From the NCBI GenBank assembly GCA_944322585.1, contig CALUPB010000005.1:1-64000 (forward strand): a DNA stretch of 64,000 bases, in the 5' to 3' direction. Of this stretch, positions 6,795-14,708 are shown piece after piece. The position numbers and the translations under genes were made by a program. Source of the stretch: an uncultured Bacteroidales bacterium. GTDB lineage: Bacteria > Bacteroidota > Bacteroidia > Bacteroidales > UBA932. How positions within the stretch are numbered: the stretch's first letter is position 1; every line of letters starts with the position of its first letter. Below the pieces are notes generated by a model. That model worked only from the letters and a program-made list of their open reading frames with translations, had not been told where the DNA came from and did no database searches.

Positions 6795-7259
6795 ATGGTA
6801 AAGAATTTTTTATTGGCAGCAGTGGCTCTGATGGGGCTGACAGTCTGCGGCAATGCGCGGAATGACAATGATAATAACAATGAAAAAGGAAAGAAAATGA
6901 CAACGATTGAATTGACAAAAGCGGACTTTCTGAAGAAAGTGGCTGATTTCGAGACTAATCCGGATGAATGGAAGTATCTTGGCGACAAGCCGGCCATAGT
7001 GGACTTTTATGCATCGTGGTGCGGCCCGTGCAAGATGGTTGCCCCGATCCTTGAGGAACTGGCGGCAGAGTACGGGGACAGAATAATAATCTACAAGGTC
7101 AATACCGAAAAGGAACAGGAACTTGCCGGGGCATTCGGTATCCGTTCGATTCCGTCGCTGCTGTTTATCCCGATGGAAGGCCAGCCTCAGATGGCCGTGG
7201 GTGCAATGAGCAAGGCGGATTTCAAGAAAGCGATTGACGAAGTCTTGCTGAAAAATTAG
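6795..7259 (+). CDS. Exported thioredoxin
   Basis: 154 aa. A hydrophobic signal sequence (residues 4-17) ends at LTVC-GN; Cys18 may be lipidated although V at -1 is not ideal. An Asn/Asp-rich linker (about 21-30) leads into a thioredoxin fold with the canonical WCGPC at residues 75-79 and cis-Pro in SIPSLLF. It would reduce disulfides in the periplasm. It ends exactly where the MarR-family gene begins, so the two form one unit and the regulator may control it. Confidence 0.9.
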   Translation: MVKNFLLAAVALMGLTVCGNARNDNDNNNEKGKKMTTIELTKADFLKKVADFETNPDEWKYLGDKPAIVDFYASWCGPCKMVAPILEELAAEYGDRIIIYKVNTEKEQELAGAFGIRSIPSLLFIPMEGQPQMAVGAMSKADFKKAIDEVLLKN

Positions 7260-7625
7260 ATGGACAGACTGTGCAGAATCCGTGACATCCAGCATGCTGT
7301 CAATCATTTCGACAGGGAGTTCAGCCGGACATACGGAATATGCCTGAATGAAGGTATGGTGCTGTGCTCCCTGCTCAAGGCTGACAGACTGTCTGCGGGG
7401 GAGCTCGGGGAACTTCTCTGCCTGAGCCCGTCCAACACCTCGAAAGTGATCCGCTCGGCAGAAGGAAAAGGTCTTGTCGGACGGGTCTACGGGGACAGGG
7501 ACAGGCGTCAGATGTATTTTTCCCTGACTGAAAAGGGCAGACGACTGATTTCATCTGTCAGATGTGAGGACGTGGAGATGCCCCCTTTATTAGGTTGCAT
7601 AATAAAGGATATTCCCTCTGATTAG
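7260..7625 (+). CDS. MarR-family transcriptional regulator
   Basis: 121 aa, slightly short for the family. A winged helix-turn-helix occupies about residues 35-100 (LSAGELGELLCLSPSNTSKVIRSAEGKGLV, then the wing DRDRRQMYFSLTEKGR). The start is fixed by the adjacent stop of the thioredoxin gene. MarR regulators next to thiol genes often sense oxidants through cysteines; Cys6, Cys27, Cys36 and Cys55 are present but no sensing role is shown. Confidence 0.85.
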   Translation: MDRLCRIRDIQHAVNHFDREFSRTYGICLNEGMVLCSLLKADRLSAGELGELLCLSPSNTSKVIRSAEGKGLVGRVYGDRDRRQMYFSLTEKGRRLISSVRCEDVEMPPLLGCIIKDIPSD

Positions 7626-7668
7626 ACCCCGCCGCGACAGATATTGATATTGTATGATATGTGCAACA

Positions 7669-7702
7669 GGGACATGTGTTGTCAGCCGGTTGCCCATGTC
7701 CC
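7669..7702 (+). terminator. Hairpin after the MarR gene
   Basis: GGGACATG (7669-7676) pairs perfectly with CATGTCCC (7695-7702). There is no T-run, so it may be an attenuator or processing hairpin rather than a true terminator. Confidence 0.3.
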
Positions 7703-7788
7703 GAAAATCATAATAAGGTCTGCATTACGTATTCCGGCAGGTCGTCGGAAAATTGCAGGCAGTCATTTTGACAATAAACAGATAGGTT

Positions 7789-8232
7789 ATGTTGAATACA
7801 GGAGACAGGATGCCGGCGTTCCGGGTGCAGGATCAGGACGGCAATGAAGTTACTGACAAGGACTTCGAAGGAAAGAAGATCGTTCTTTATTTTTATCCCA
7901 AAGACAGTACGCCGGGATGTACGGCGGAAGCATGCAGCCTTAGGGACAATTTCGGTGAGCTCAGGGCAGCCGGATATGAAGTCTATGGCGTGAGCAAGGA
8001 CAGTGCGGCATCGCACACGAGATTCAGGGAGAAGTATTCCCTGCCTTTCACCCTGCTGTCCGACCCTTCGACAGAGATGCTCAGGGCTTTCGGAGCATGG
8101 GGCGAGAAGAAGATGTACGGCAAGGTTACGGAAGGGACTCTGCGCAAGACATTCATAATTTCCGAAACGGGTACGATAGAACGGATAATCGACAAGGTCG
8201 ACACGAAAAACCACGCTGCGCAGATACTGTAA
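7789..8232 (+). CDS. bcp: Thioredoxin-dependent thiol peroxidase (Bcp/PrxQ)
   Basis: 147 aa, full length. The peroxidatic motif is YPKDSTPGCTAEACSLRD, with Cys44 peroxidatic and Cys49 resolving, as in the 2-Cys PrxQ subtype. It reduces hydroperoxides in the cytoplasm using thioredoxin. Position beside an exported thioredoxin and a MarR regulator points to an oxidative-stress cluster. The C-terminus (KNHAAQIL) is complete. Confidence 0.93.
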   Translation: MLNTGDRMPAFRVQDQDGNEVTDKDFEGKKIVLYFYPKDSTPGCTAEACSLRDNFGELRAAGYEVYGVSKDSAASHTRFREKYSLPFTLLSDPSTEMLRAFGAWGEKKMYGKVTEGTLRKTFIISETGTIERIIDKVDTKNHAAQIL

Positions 8233-8277
8233 TTGCAGCGGACCCGATAATTATTGACAATCAAACTGACCCGTTTT

Positions 8278-11025
8278 ATGAAAATTTCCGTTATCGCCCG
8301 TGAAATGGGCAAATTGATGATGATTTTGTTCGGCATCCTGTTTATTGGATATCCGGTAATCGAATTGACTTCATTGATCCCTTCCGCTCCGGTGTTTACC
8401 ATAGAGCATGGTTTCAGTACTACGACAATCCCTGCAATCCAGTATGTCGCAGGCTGCATATTTACTATAGCGGAGATAGCGATTCTGGTGCTCCTCGCCC
8501 TCAGGCGGATGCAGTACGGGATACGGACGTTGGGATTGGCCGGAATAATCGTGGTGATAGCCAGGAATGTCCTTGTGTATGTGGCGCAGGCATTGTACTG
8601 GACCGGCGTAATGCCTGCTGTGATATATGGAAACATTATAAATATTCTGCTTCTTCTGCTAATAGCCGGTTATGCACTTTTTGCAGCCGGGACGCAGTGC
8701 CCTGTCGGACTGAAAGTGGCTGTTCCTGTATGCCTTTTTGCCCGGATACTGCTGTTCCCTGCAGGAGTTGGATTAGGCATTTTCTGGTTCCAGCCAATAC
8801 TGAATCTTTTGACAGGTCTTATTGCCTTTACTATAATATTCATGCTGATACGGTCGTGGCAGAAGAATCCCTGCCAGCCGGCGCCTGACACGTCCGGAAC
8901 ATCTCCTGTCTACGGCAATGGTGCGGTTCCCGGATATTCTGCTCCCGCTGCAGCAGATTACGGCAGGAAGTCATCCGCTTCAAAAATCGTCCTCAACATT
9001 GTCTGGCACATCCCGTTTGCGGGGTTTGCCCAAGGCATCTATTATTTCATAGCCGGATGCCTGTCAATGATAACCATAATCGGAATCCCTGTCGGACTCG
9101 GACTTATACAGTTTTCGAAATTCCTGTTCGCACCGTTTACATGTGAAATGGTGTCCCGTAAGGATCTTGCCCTGGTGACAGGAGATACCAGAAGTGCGGC
9201 AGGACAGGCATTTTCCGTCATTGCCCGTATTTTCTATTTCTTCCCGGGGCTCTTCAATGCGTTGGGCTGTATAGGAATGATAATCATATGCTGCGTAACC
9301 ATTATCGGTATCCCGTGCGGTATGGTGTGGGCACGGGCTCTCGGCACGATTTTCAATCCTGTGGACAAGGTCTGCGTGCCGGTGGCAACAGCGGACAGGA
9401 TAAGGCAGATAAAGGCTGGAATGGCTCCGGCTGCACAGCCTGCGTCTTCCGTCAACGGTGCTCCGCAGCAGGCGGGATACGCCTATAACGGACCGGCTTT
9501 CCAGCAGGGAGCCGCCGGTGGGGTAAATGTTTCACAGCATAAGGTCAGGGTATATACCGATGCACGTCTTGAAGAAATACTGTCCAATCCGGCAATGTAC
9601 AACAGCAACCTGGTGGAGAGTTGCCGTAAGGAGGCGGAGATACGCAAGTCGTCTGAAGAGTTCTTGCCACAGGTGACGGAAATGTCGGATGACGAAATAA
9701 TGCGTATATTGAGCTATCCTGATACATACAGCGAAGTGATGGTATATTGCTGCTACAAGGTGAATGCCGAAAGGCAGCGTATACGCGAAGAAGAGGCCCG
9801 TAAGGCTGAGGAGGAAAGGGAGCGTCAGGAGGCGGAGGCCGCTGCGGCAGCTGCAGCCCGCCGCAAGGCTCTGTGGGTAAAATACCGTCCGTATGTGGTC
9901 GGGACATTGGCCTTGGCAGCCGTTCTGGCTGTAATCCTTTATCTGATTTCGGACAGTCATCATTTTACGAGAGGGTCGCGGCTTATGGAGAAGCAGAAGA
10001 TAGAGGCGGCCATGGCTGCTCTCGGGCGGGTCTCCAATGAGAAATACAGGAATTATTCCCTTGCCAGATACCGTCTGTACAGATGCTGTCTGGTCGGGCA
10101 GGATTCCGCTAAGGCGGCCGAGGCTCTTCTTCAGGCTGTCGGGAATGAGAATGCCTGGGCATGCAAGACGGCTTGCAGGGAGTATGCCGGCCATGCGCTG
10201 GAGGGCACATTCAAGCCCTATATCAAGGAGGACAAAGCTGCCGTGGCGAAACTGTATTACCGGGCTCCGGACAGCGACAACAGGATTTTTGCCGGGAAAC
10301 TTTTCCTGGAGTTGGGGCAATATTCCATCGCACGGAATATTTTCGAGGACTATCCGTCTGAAGGTAGGGCTTCAGGCTATCTCGGGATAATGAGCCTGTA
10401 TGGCTGGGGAGGAATGGAACAGAATTTCGACAAGGCTTTCGAATATCTGAAAGAGGCTCCGGACGAGCTGCCGTTTGCCGTTCATAAAGGTGACCTTGTG
10501 CTTTATATGGGAGAATTCATGGATCCACAGTATGGCAGGACTTATCCATACCATGATTATATACAGTTTGTAGCGGAAGCGGATGTCTATTATGGCATTG
10601 CTGCGGATGCGGAGCCAGGCAACAGTTCATACCGCACAAGGAAAGAAGTGACTTCCGAGCTGCTCAGGACATATAAGACCGACAGGGCCATGGAGAATCC
10701 GTGGTCGAGAAGTACCCGCTGGAATGATTATTCATGCGGAAGCCAACCATGGAAAGGCCATTATTACGGGATGGCATACCATAATTCATACGGCAATCCC
10801 GTTACCTCCAACGGATGGGGCATAGCCAGATATGTCTATTCTTCCGATGACAGCAGAAAAATTGTCAGACTCATGAAATACAGCAACGGGCATGCTGCCG
10901 GGAGCAATGGCATTTCAATAGATACCGGATACACGATCATGGTAGGAAAAGTAAAGGATGATGCCGGAAACATTTCGTCCGGGACCATTATTTATCCTGA
11001 CGGGCGCGTCAAGACCGTAGGATAG
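8278..11025 (+). CDS. Large membrane protein with YccF-like and Sel1-repeat regions
   Basis: 915 aa. ATG 8278 is preferred over a TTG at 8254. Order of parts: six hydrophobic segments in the first about 190 residues; a Pro-rich linker; a YccF-like inner-membrane block (about 240-370) with its duplicated signature (IIGIPVGLG and IIGIPCGMVWA); a cytoplasmic helical stretch with a Glu/Ala-rich coiled coil (about 500-530); a single TM (about 540-560); a helical-repeat region with a recognisable Sel1-type unit (GIMSLYGWGGMEQNFDKAFEYL); and a Tyr/Gly-rich tail with beta-type repeats. Role unknown. The combination suggests a scaffold spanning the inner membrane. Confidence 0.7.
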   Translation: MKISVIAREMGKLMMILFGILFIGYPVIELTSLIPSAPVFTIEHGFSTTTIPAIQYVAGCIFTIAEIAILVLLALRRMQYGIRTLGLAGIIVVIARNVLVYVAQALYWTGVMPAVIYGNIINILLLLLIAGYALFAAGTQCPVGLKVAVPVCLFARILLFPAGVGLGIFWFQPILNLLTGLIAFTIIFMLIRSWQKNPCQPAPDTSGTSPVYGNGAVPGYSAPAAADYGRKSSASKIVLNIVWHIPFAGFAQGIYYFIAGCLSMITIIGIPVGLGLIQFSKFLFAPFTCEMVSRKDLALVTGDTRSAAGQAFSVIARIFYFFPGLFNALGCIGMIIICCVTIIGIPCGMVWARALGTIFNPVDKVCVPVATADRIRQIKAGMAPAAQPASSVNGAPQQAGYAYNGPAFQQGAAGGVNVSQHKVRVYTDARLEEILSNPAMYNSNLVESCRKEAEIRKSSEEFLPQVTEMSDDEIMRILSYPDTYSEVMVYCCYKVNAERQRIREEEARKAEEERERQEAEAAAAAAARRKALWVKYRPYVVGTLALAAVLAVILYLISDSHHFTRGSRLMEKQKIEAAMAALGRVSNEKYRNYSLARYRLYRCCLVGQDSAKAAEALLQAVGNENAWACKTACREYAGHALEGTFKPYIKEDKAAVAKLYYRAPDSDNRIFAGKLFLELGQYSIARNIFEDYPSEGRASGYLGIMSLYGWGGMEQNFDKAFEYLKEAPDELPFAVHKGDLVLYMGEFMDPQYGRTYPYHDYIQFVAEADVYYGIAADAEPGNSSYRTRKEVTSELLRTYKTDRAMENPWSRSTRWNDYSCGSQPWKGHYYGMAYHNSYGNPVTSNGWGIARYVYSSDDSRKIVRLMKYSNGHAAGSNGISIDTGYTIMVGKVKDDAGNISSGTIIYPDGRVKTVG

Positions 11026-11051
11026 ATCTGCCGGACATATGCGCAATATCG

Positions 11052-12221
11052 TCAATAGACGTAGGCACGGATGTCGTCTGCAGTGATGCGGCTGCCGGAA
11101 AGGATGAGCAGACGTTCCACTACATTGCGGAGTTCCCTGATGTTTCCGGTCCAGGTCTTGTCTACAAGCATCCGCATCGCTTCGGTATCGACTTCACGAC
11201 GGGCCATCCCCGTCTCGGAGCATATCTGGTCTATGAAATAGTTCACAAGCAGCGGAATGTCTTCTTTCCTGTCGTCAAGGGAAGGGACGGTGATGACAAT
11301 GACGCTCAGCCGGTGGTACAGGTCTTCCCTGAAATTACCTTTGGCTATTTCTTCCCGAAGGTTCTTGTTGGTAGCGGCAAGTACGCGCACATCCACATTG
11401 ATGTCCTTGTCGCTTCCGACGCGGGACAGTTTCTTTTCCTGCAGCACCCGGAGCACCTTGGCCTGGGCGGCCAGACTCATGTCGCCTATTTCGTCAAGGA
11501 ACAGCGTACCTCCGTCCGCCTGCTCGAACTTTCCCTTGTGCTGCTTTACGGCTGATGTGAACGCTCCCTTCTCATGCCCGAACAGTTCGCTTTCGATAAG
11601 TTCAGACGGTATGGCGGCACAGTTGACCTCTATATAGGGCATCTGGGACCGCATGCTTTTCTGGTGCAGAGTCCTTGCCACTAATTCCTTTCCTGTCCCG
11701 TTCGCTCCGGTTATCAGCACCCTGGCATCGGTAGGGGCCACCTTGTCTATCATTTCCCTTACCTTCAGAATCGGAGCGGACTCTCCTATCATTTCCTGTC
11801 CGTAGACTTTCTTCTTGAGCCTTGTGGTCTCGGAAGCAAGCCTTTCGGTCTTGGATATGAGGGTCACCTTGTCTGTGGCATTTTTGATGGTGATGAGTAT
11901 GCGGTTGAGGTCCAGCGGTTTCTGGATGAAGTCGAACGCACCTTTCTTGATGCATTCCACGGCGGTGTCGATGTCCCCGTGCCCGGAAATCATGACGACG
12001 GCGGCATCCACTCCCTCGGCGGCAAACCTGTCCAGCACTTCGATTCCGTCCATGTTGGGCATCTTGATGTCGCAGAAGATTACGCTGTATCTTTCTTTCA
12101 GGGCCATGTCCACTCCCTGGGCCCCGTCTTCGGCCACATCCACATCATAATCTTCGTCCGTGAGGATTTCCTTGAGTGAATTGCGTATCGCCCTTTCGTC
12201 GTCTATTATAAGTATTTTCAT
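11052..12221 (-). CDS. Sigma-54-type response regulator lacking a C-terminal HTH
   Basis: 389 aa. Receiver domain with phospho-acceptor Asp51 (FCDIKMPNMDG) and Lys101 (FIQKP). AAA+ core with Walker A GANGTGKE (172-179), GAFTSA in place of GAFTGA (219-224), Walker B TLFLDEIGD (239-247). The protein stops at about the end of the AAA+ lid (IRELRNVVERLL...ITADDIRAYVY). The Fis-type HTH that usually follows is absent. It may act without specific DNA binding, or depend on a partner. No cognate histidine kinase is in the window. Confidence 0.85.
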   Translation of the reverse strand: MKILIIDDERAIRNSLKEILTDEDYDVDVAEDGAQGVDMALKERYSVIFCDIKMPNMDGIEVLDRFAAEGVDAAVVMISGHGDIDTAVECIKKGAFDFIQKPLDLNRILITIKNATDKVTLISKTERLASETTRLKKKVYGQEMIGESAPILKVREMIDKVAPTDARVLITGANGTGKELVARTLHQKSMRSQMPYIEVNCAAIPSELIESELFGHEKGAFTSAVKQHKGKFEQADGGTLFLDEIGDMSLAAQAKVLRVLQEKKLSRVGSDKDINVDVRVLAATNKNLREEIAKGNFREDLYHRLSVIVITVPSLDDRKEDIPLLVNYFIDQICSETGMARREVDTEAMRMLVDKTWTGNIRELRNVVERLLILSGSRITADDIRAYVY

Positions 12222-12331
12222 TTCAGTATGATTTAAATCCGATGGTTGTTCCGGCTACTGTCCCGTATGGTTCCGGTGCGGCAAAATCCCGCGGGCTCAG
12301 TGCCGGCGGCACATGAATACAAATATCGGAC

Positions 12332-12356
12332 AAATTTCCGTCTTTACACAAATTTT
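12332..12356. repeat. 25-bp direct repeat, copy 1 (3' edge of the ATPase cassette)
   Basis: Begins AAATTTCCGTCTTTAC and is identical over 25 bp to 13904-13928. It lies at the 3' edge of the ATPase gene; two bases of the ATPase stop codon come from this repeat. The outer flanks differ (C before and A after here; A before and T after in copy 2), so the identity is exactly 25 bp. Confidence 0.9.
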
Positions 12357-13788
12357 ATCGGTCTTCCCTGAACAGATCGTCCAGGACAATCTCATTCTGA
12401 ACCATTCCTGACCACATGTTCGGTTTGAGCCCGTATGTCGTGACCATTGTGAGATAAAGGGCTTTCCTTGTCCTTGTCGTATGTCTGAACAGCTCTTTCC
12501 GCTCCTGCATTTCGTCATTGTATTTCTTTGTGATTTCGTATTGAGCGGAAGAGAATTTCATTTCGCAAAGATTGATGACCTGGTCCCTGCGGTCGATGAC
12601 AAGATCTATCTGGCCTCCTTTGTGGTCTTCTGAAGCCGTTGAACTCCAGGAACATACGGAACTTTGGATGCCGCTGATACCCAATCCGGACTTTATCTGC
12701 GGAATATGGTGCAGACACAGCTGTTCGAATGAATATCCGTTCCAGCTCCTTCGTTCCGGAGAGTCGATCATATTCGACCACAGGTGTTCATCATGTATTG
12801 TCCTCCCCTTGACGAATTTCAGGAAAAACAGTGTATAGAAATCCGACAACTGGTACATTACGTCCCGCTCCTTTTTCCCGAAAGCGGAATATTTCCTAAT
12901 GAAGTCACAGTTGCACAGATTGTCCAGCACCTGTGAAAAATTCCCGCCTTCAGGCATTTTCAGCGCGGACATCATTTCGGCCCGGGTCATACCTTTCGCT
13001 TTCCTGCTTAGCAGTTCCACCGTATTCCTGTAAATGGATGCATCCTTGAACAGAGACCGGAACAGAAATCCGTATTCGTCCCTCATTTCCGCGTTTTCCG
13101 AAAAGAACATCCGGTCTATGTTCTGGGAAAGACTGTATCCTTTCTGCAGCATCTGGAGATAATAAGGTATCCCGCCCATAATCATGTATGCCTCGGCAAT
13201 CTGATAGCGGTTCCATGCTATTCCCTTGGCCTTCAGAAAAGCTTCTGTTTCTGCAAGATCGAACGGGGCAAGTTTGATCCTGCAGGTTACGCGGTTGTGA
13301 AGTCCTCCGCGAGCTCCGATAAGATGCGAGATCATCCATGTCGTCGCCGAGCCGCAGACTATCATTTTCAGCCCCGGCTGTCCGGATGCCCAACTGTTCC
13401 AGAAAAGATCGAATGCCTTCATAAAGCCGGAACGGGGTGAGTCGAGCCATGGGAATTCATCCATGAAAATGACTATTCTGTCCTTTTTAAGCGACATGAT
13501 GTGTTGTCTGAGCTGGTCGAAGGCATCGAACCAGGAAGTCGCCAACGGATAAGGAAGGCCGGAAAATTCCCGCAACTGGCTGTTGAAGAACATCAGCTGT
13601 TCCTGTCTGGTCCCGTGGAATATTCCTGTCGTATAGAAGTCCAACCTGTCTTTGAAATAATTCTTTATGAGAAATGTCTTTCCTACCCGTCTCCTGCCGT
13701 ACACTGCAATCAGTTCGGCATTGTCTGAGTCGTAACGGTTTTTCAGGATGGCGCATTCCTTTGTGCGTCCTATAATCCGGGATGTCAT
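12355..13788 (-). CDS. AAA+ ATPase, archaeal-type ATPase / DUF234-like family
   Basis: 477 aa from MTSRIIGRTKE (ATG 13788; the longer frame from 13812 overlaps the promoter). Walker A is GRRRVGKT (residues 31-38). A Walker B-like IVIFMDEFPWL follows. The middle is a winged-helix-type region (RAEMMSALKMPEGGNFSQVLDNL). The C-terminal third has a nuclease-like pattern (GGQIDLVIDRRDQVINLCEMKF), i.e. a PD-(D/E)xK arrangement D...E-x-K. Such ATPases are widespread and multi-copy in Bacteroidales; their role is not established. The gene fills a cassette bounded by 25-bp direct repeats. Confidence 0.85.
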   Translation of the reverse strand: MTSRIIGRTKECAILKNRYDSDNAELIAVYGRRRVGKTFLIKNYFKDRLDFYTTGIFHGTRQEQLMFFNSQLREFSGLPYPLATSWFDAFDQLRQHIMSLKKDRIVIFMDEFPWLDSPRSGFMKAFDLFWNSWASGQPGLKMIVCGSATTWMISHLIGARGGLHNRVTCRIKLAPFDLAETEAFLKAKGIAWNRYQIAEAYMIMGGIPYYLQMLQKGYSLSQNIDRMFFSENAEMRDEYGFLFRSLFKDASIYRNTVELLSRKAKGMTRAEMMSALKMPEGGNFSQVLDNLCNCDFIRKYSAFGKKERDVMYQLSDFYTLFFLKFVKGRTIHDEHLWSNMIDSPERRSWNGYSFEQLCLHHIPQIKSGLGISGIQSSVCSWSSTASEDHKGGQIDLVIDRRDQVINLCEMKFSSAQYEITKKYNDEMQERKELFRHTTRTRKALYLTMVTTYGLKPNMWSGMVQNEIVLDDLFREDR

Positions 13789-13809
13789 ATATTTGTCATT
13801 ATTTGTCCG

Positions 13810-13817
13810 CAAATATA
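13810..13817 (-). promoter_or_regulatory. -7 element of the ATPase promoter
   Basis: TATATTTG on the minus strand (13817-13810), 21 nt before the ATG at 13788. No clear -33 TTG is present; a GTTACGGAT half-site (13829-13837) occupies that position instead. Confidence 0.5.
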
Positions 13818-13827
13818 CAAAAAATCA

Positions 13828-13898
13828 GGTTACGGATAACTGAAAATGAAAATAACTCATCCGTAACGCGTTGAAAAATCGGGTTACGGATGAGTTAT
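13828..13898. promoter_or_regulatory. Perfect 16-bp inverted repeat plus a third half-site upstream of the ATPase
   Basis: ATAACTCATCCGTAAC (13852-13867) is the exact reverse complement of 13883-13898, with a 15-nt loop. A third partial copy, GTTACGGATAACT, lies at 13829-13841, over the expected -33 region. It could be an operator for autoregulation, or a structural end recognised during movement of the cassette. Confidence 0.7.
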
Positions 13899-13903
13899 GT
13901 CTA

Positions 13904-13928
13904 AAATTTCCGTCTTTACACAAATTTT
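13904..13928. repeat. 25-bp direct repeat, copy 2 (5' edge of the ATPase cassette)
   Basis: Identical to 12332-12356. It lies immediately upstream of the cmk -7 element (13931-13938). Removing one copy and everything between rebuilds a simple cmk upstream region, as expected if the ATPase unit was inserted and duplicated its target. Confidence 0.9.
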
Positions 13929-13930
13929 TA

Positions 13931-13938
13931 TAATTTTG
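13931..13938 (+). promoter_or_regulatory. -7 element of the cmk-ispH promoter
   Basis: TAATTTTG inside TTTATAATTTTGCGC. The same 15-nt string occurs in the efp promoter (15687-15700 region). The sequence normally upstream is now the direct repeat. Confidence 0.6.
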
Positions 13939-13994
13939 CGCACTGACAGCATGTGACGGATTTTACGGCGCATCGGCTGACAACCGTGTACGCA

Positions 13995-14696
13995 ATGCAG
14001 ATACCAGACATCATAATAGCGGTCGACGGATACTCGTCGACAGGCAAGAGTACTTTCGCTAAAAGGATAGCATCGGAGTTCTCTTTCCTGTATCTGGATT
14101 CAGGAGCCATGTACAGGGCTGTCACCCTGTATGCAATCGAGCATGGCATAATTTCCCCGTCGGGAGAGATCGACCGTCAGGCTCTGTGCAGGGCCCTTCC
14201 GGCTCTTGACATACATTTCGAGGATACCGGCAACGGAAGCAGGACATATATCGGGGACAAGTGCGTGGAGAAGGATATCCGCACTCTGGCTGTCTCGGAC
14301 AAGGTGAGTCTTATAGCGGCGGTTCCCGAAGTCAGGAATTTCATAGATGACAGGCTGAGGGAGTTCGGCAGGAAGAAGCGTGTGGTCATGGACGGCAGGG
14401 ATATAGGGACGACAGTCTTTCCGGATGCGGAGCTGAAGATATTCATGACTGCCGATCCTGTAGTGAGGGCTCGCAGACGGGCGGACGAGATGAAGCGCAA
14501 AGGAGAGAAAGCGGACATACAGGAGGTGGCGAAGAATTTGCGGGAAAGGGATTTCATCGATTCCCACAGGGAGGTGTCGCCTCTTACGAAGGCAGACGAC
14601 GCTATTGTGCTGGACAATTCGGACATGACGATAGAAGACCAGATGAAATGGATAAGACAGATTATTTCCGACAGGTTTTCGTATGTACGGGTCTGA
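13995..14696 (+). CDS. cmk: Cytidylate kinase
   Basis: 233 aa from MQIPDIIIAVDG; the longer frame from 13953 would begin too near the -7 element. P-loop GYSSTGKS (12-19). Other family marks: LDSGAMYRAVTLYA, the NMP-binding VMDGRDIGTTVFPDAELKIFMTA, and the lid RARRRADE. It phosphorylates CMP/dCMP. ispH begins 12 nt after its stop, so the two are co-transcribed. Confidence 0.95.
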   Translation: MQIPDIIIAVDGYSSTGKSTFAKRIASEFSFLYLDSGAMYRAVTLYAIEHGIISPSGEIDRQALCRALPALDIHFEDTGNGSRTYIGDKCVEKDIRTLAVSDKVSLIAAVPEVRNFIDDRLREFGRKKRVVMDGRDIGTTVFPDAELKIFMTADPVVRARRRADEMKRKGEKADIQEVAKNLRERDFIDSHREVSPLTKADDAIVLDNSDMTIEDQMKWIRQIISDRFSYVRV

Positions 14697-14708
14697 CATG
14701 GAAAGAGA

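Noticed and set aside
7983-8636. 217-aa minus-strand ORF
   Set aside because: It spans bcp and the start of the YccF-like gene in antisense; the hydrophobic pattern mirrors the sense membrane helices.
11026-11051. Terminator between convergent genes
   Set aside because: No stem-loop could be found in the 26-bp gap.
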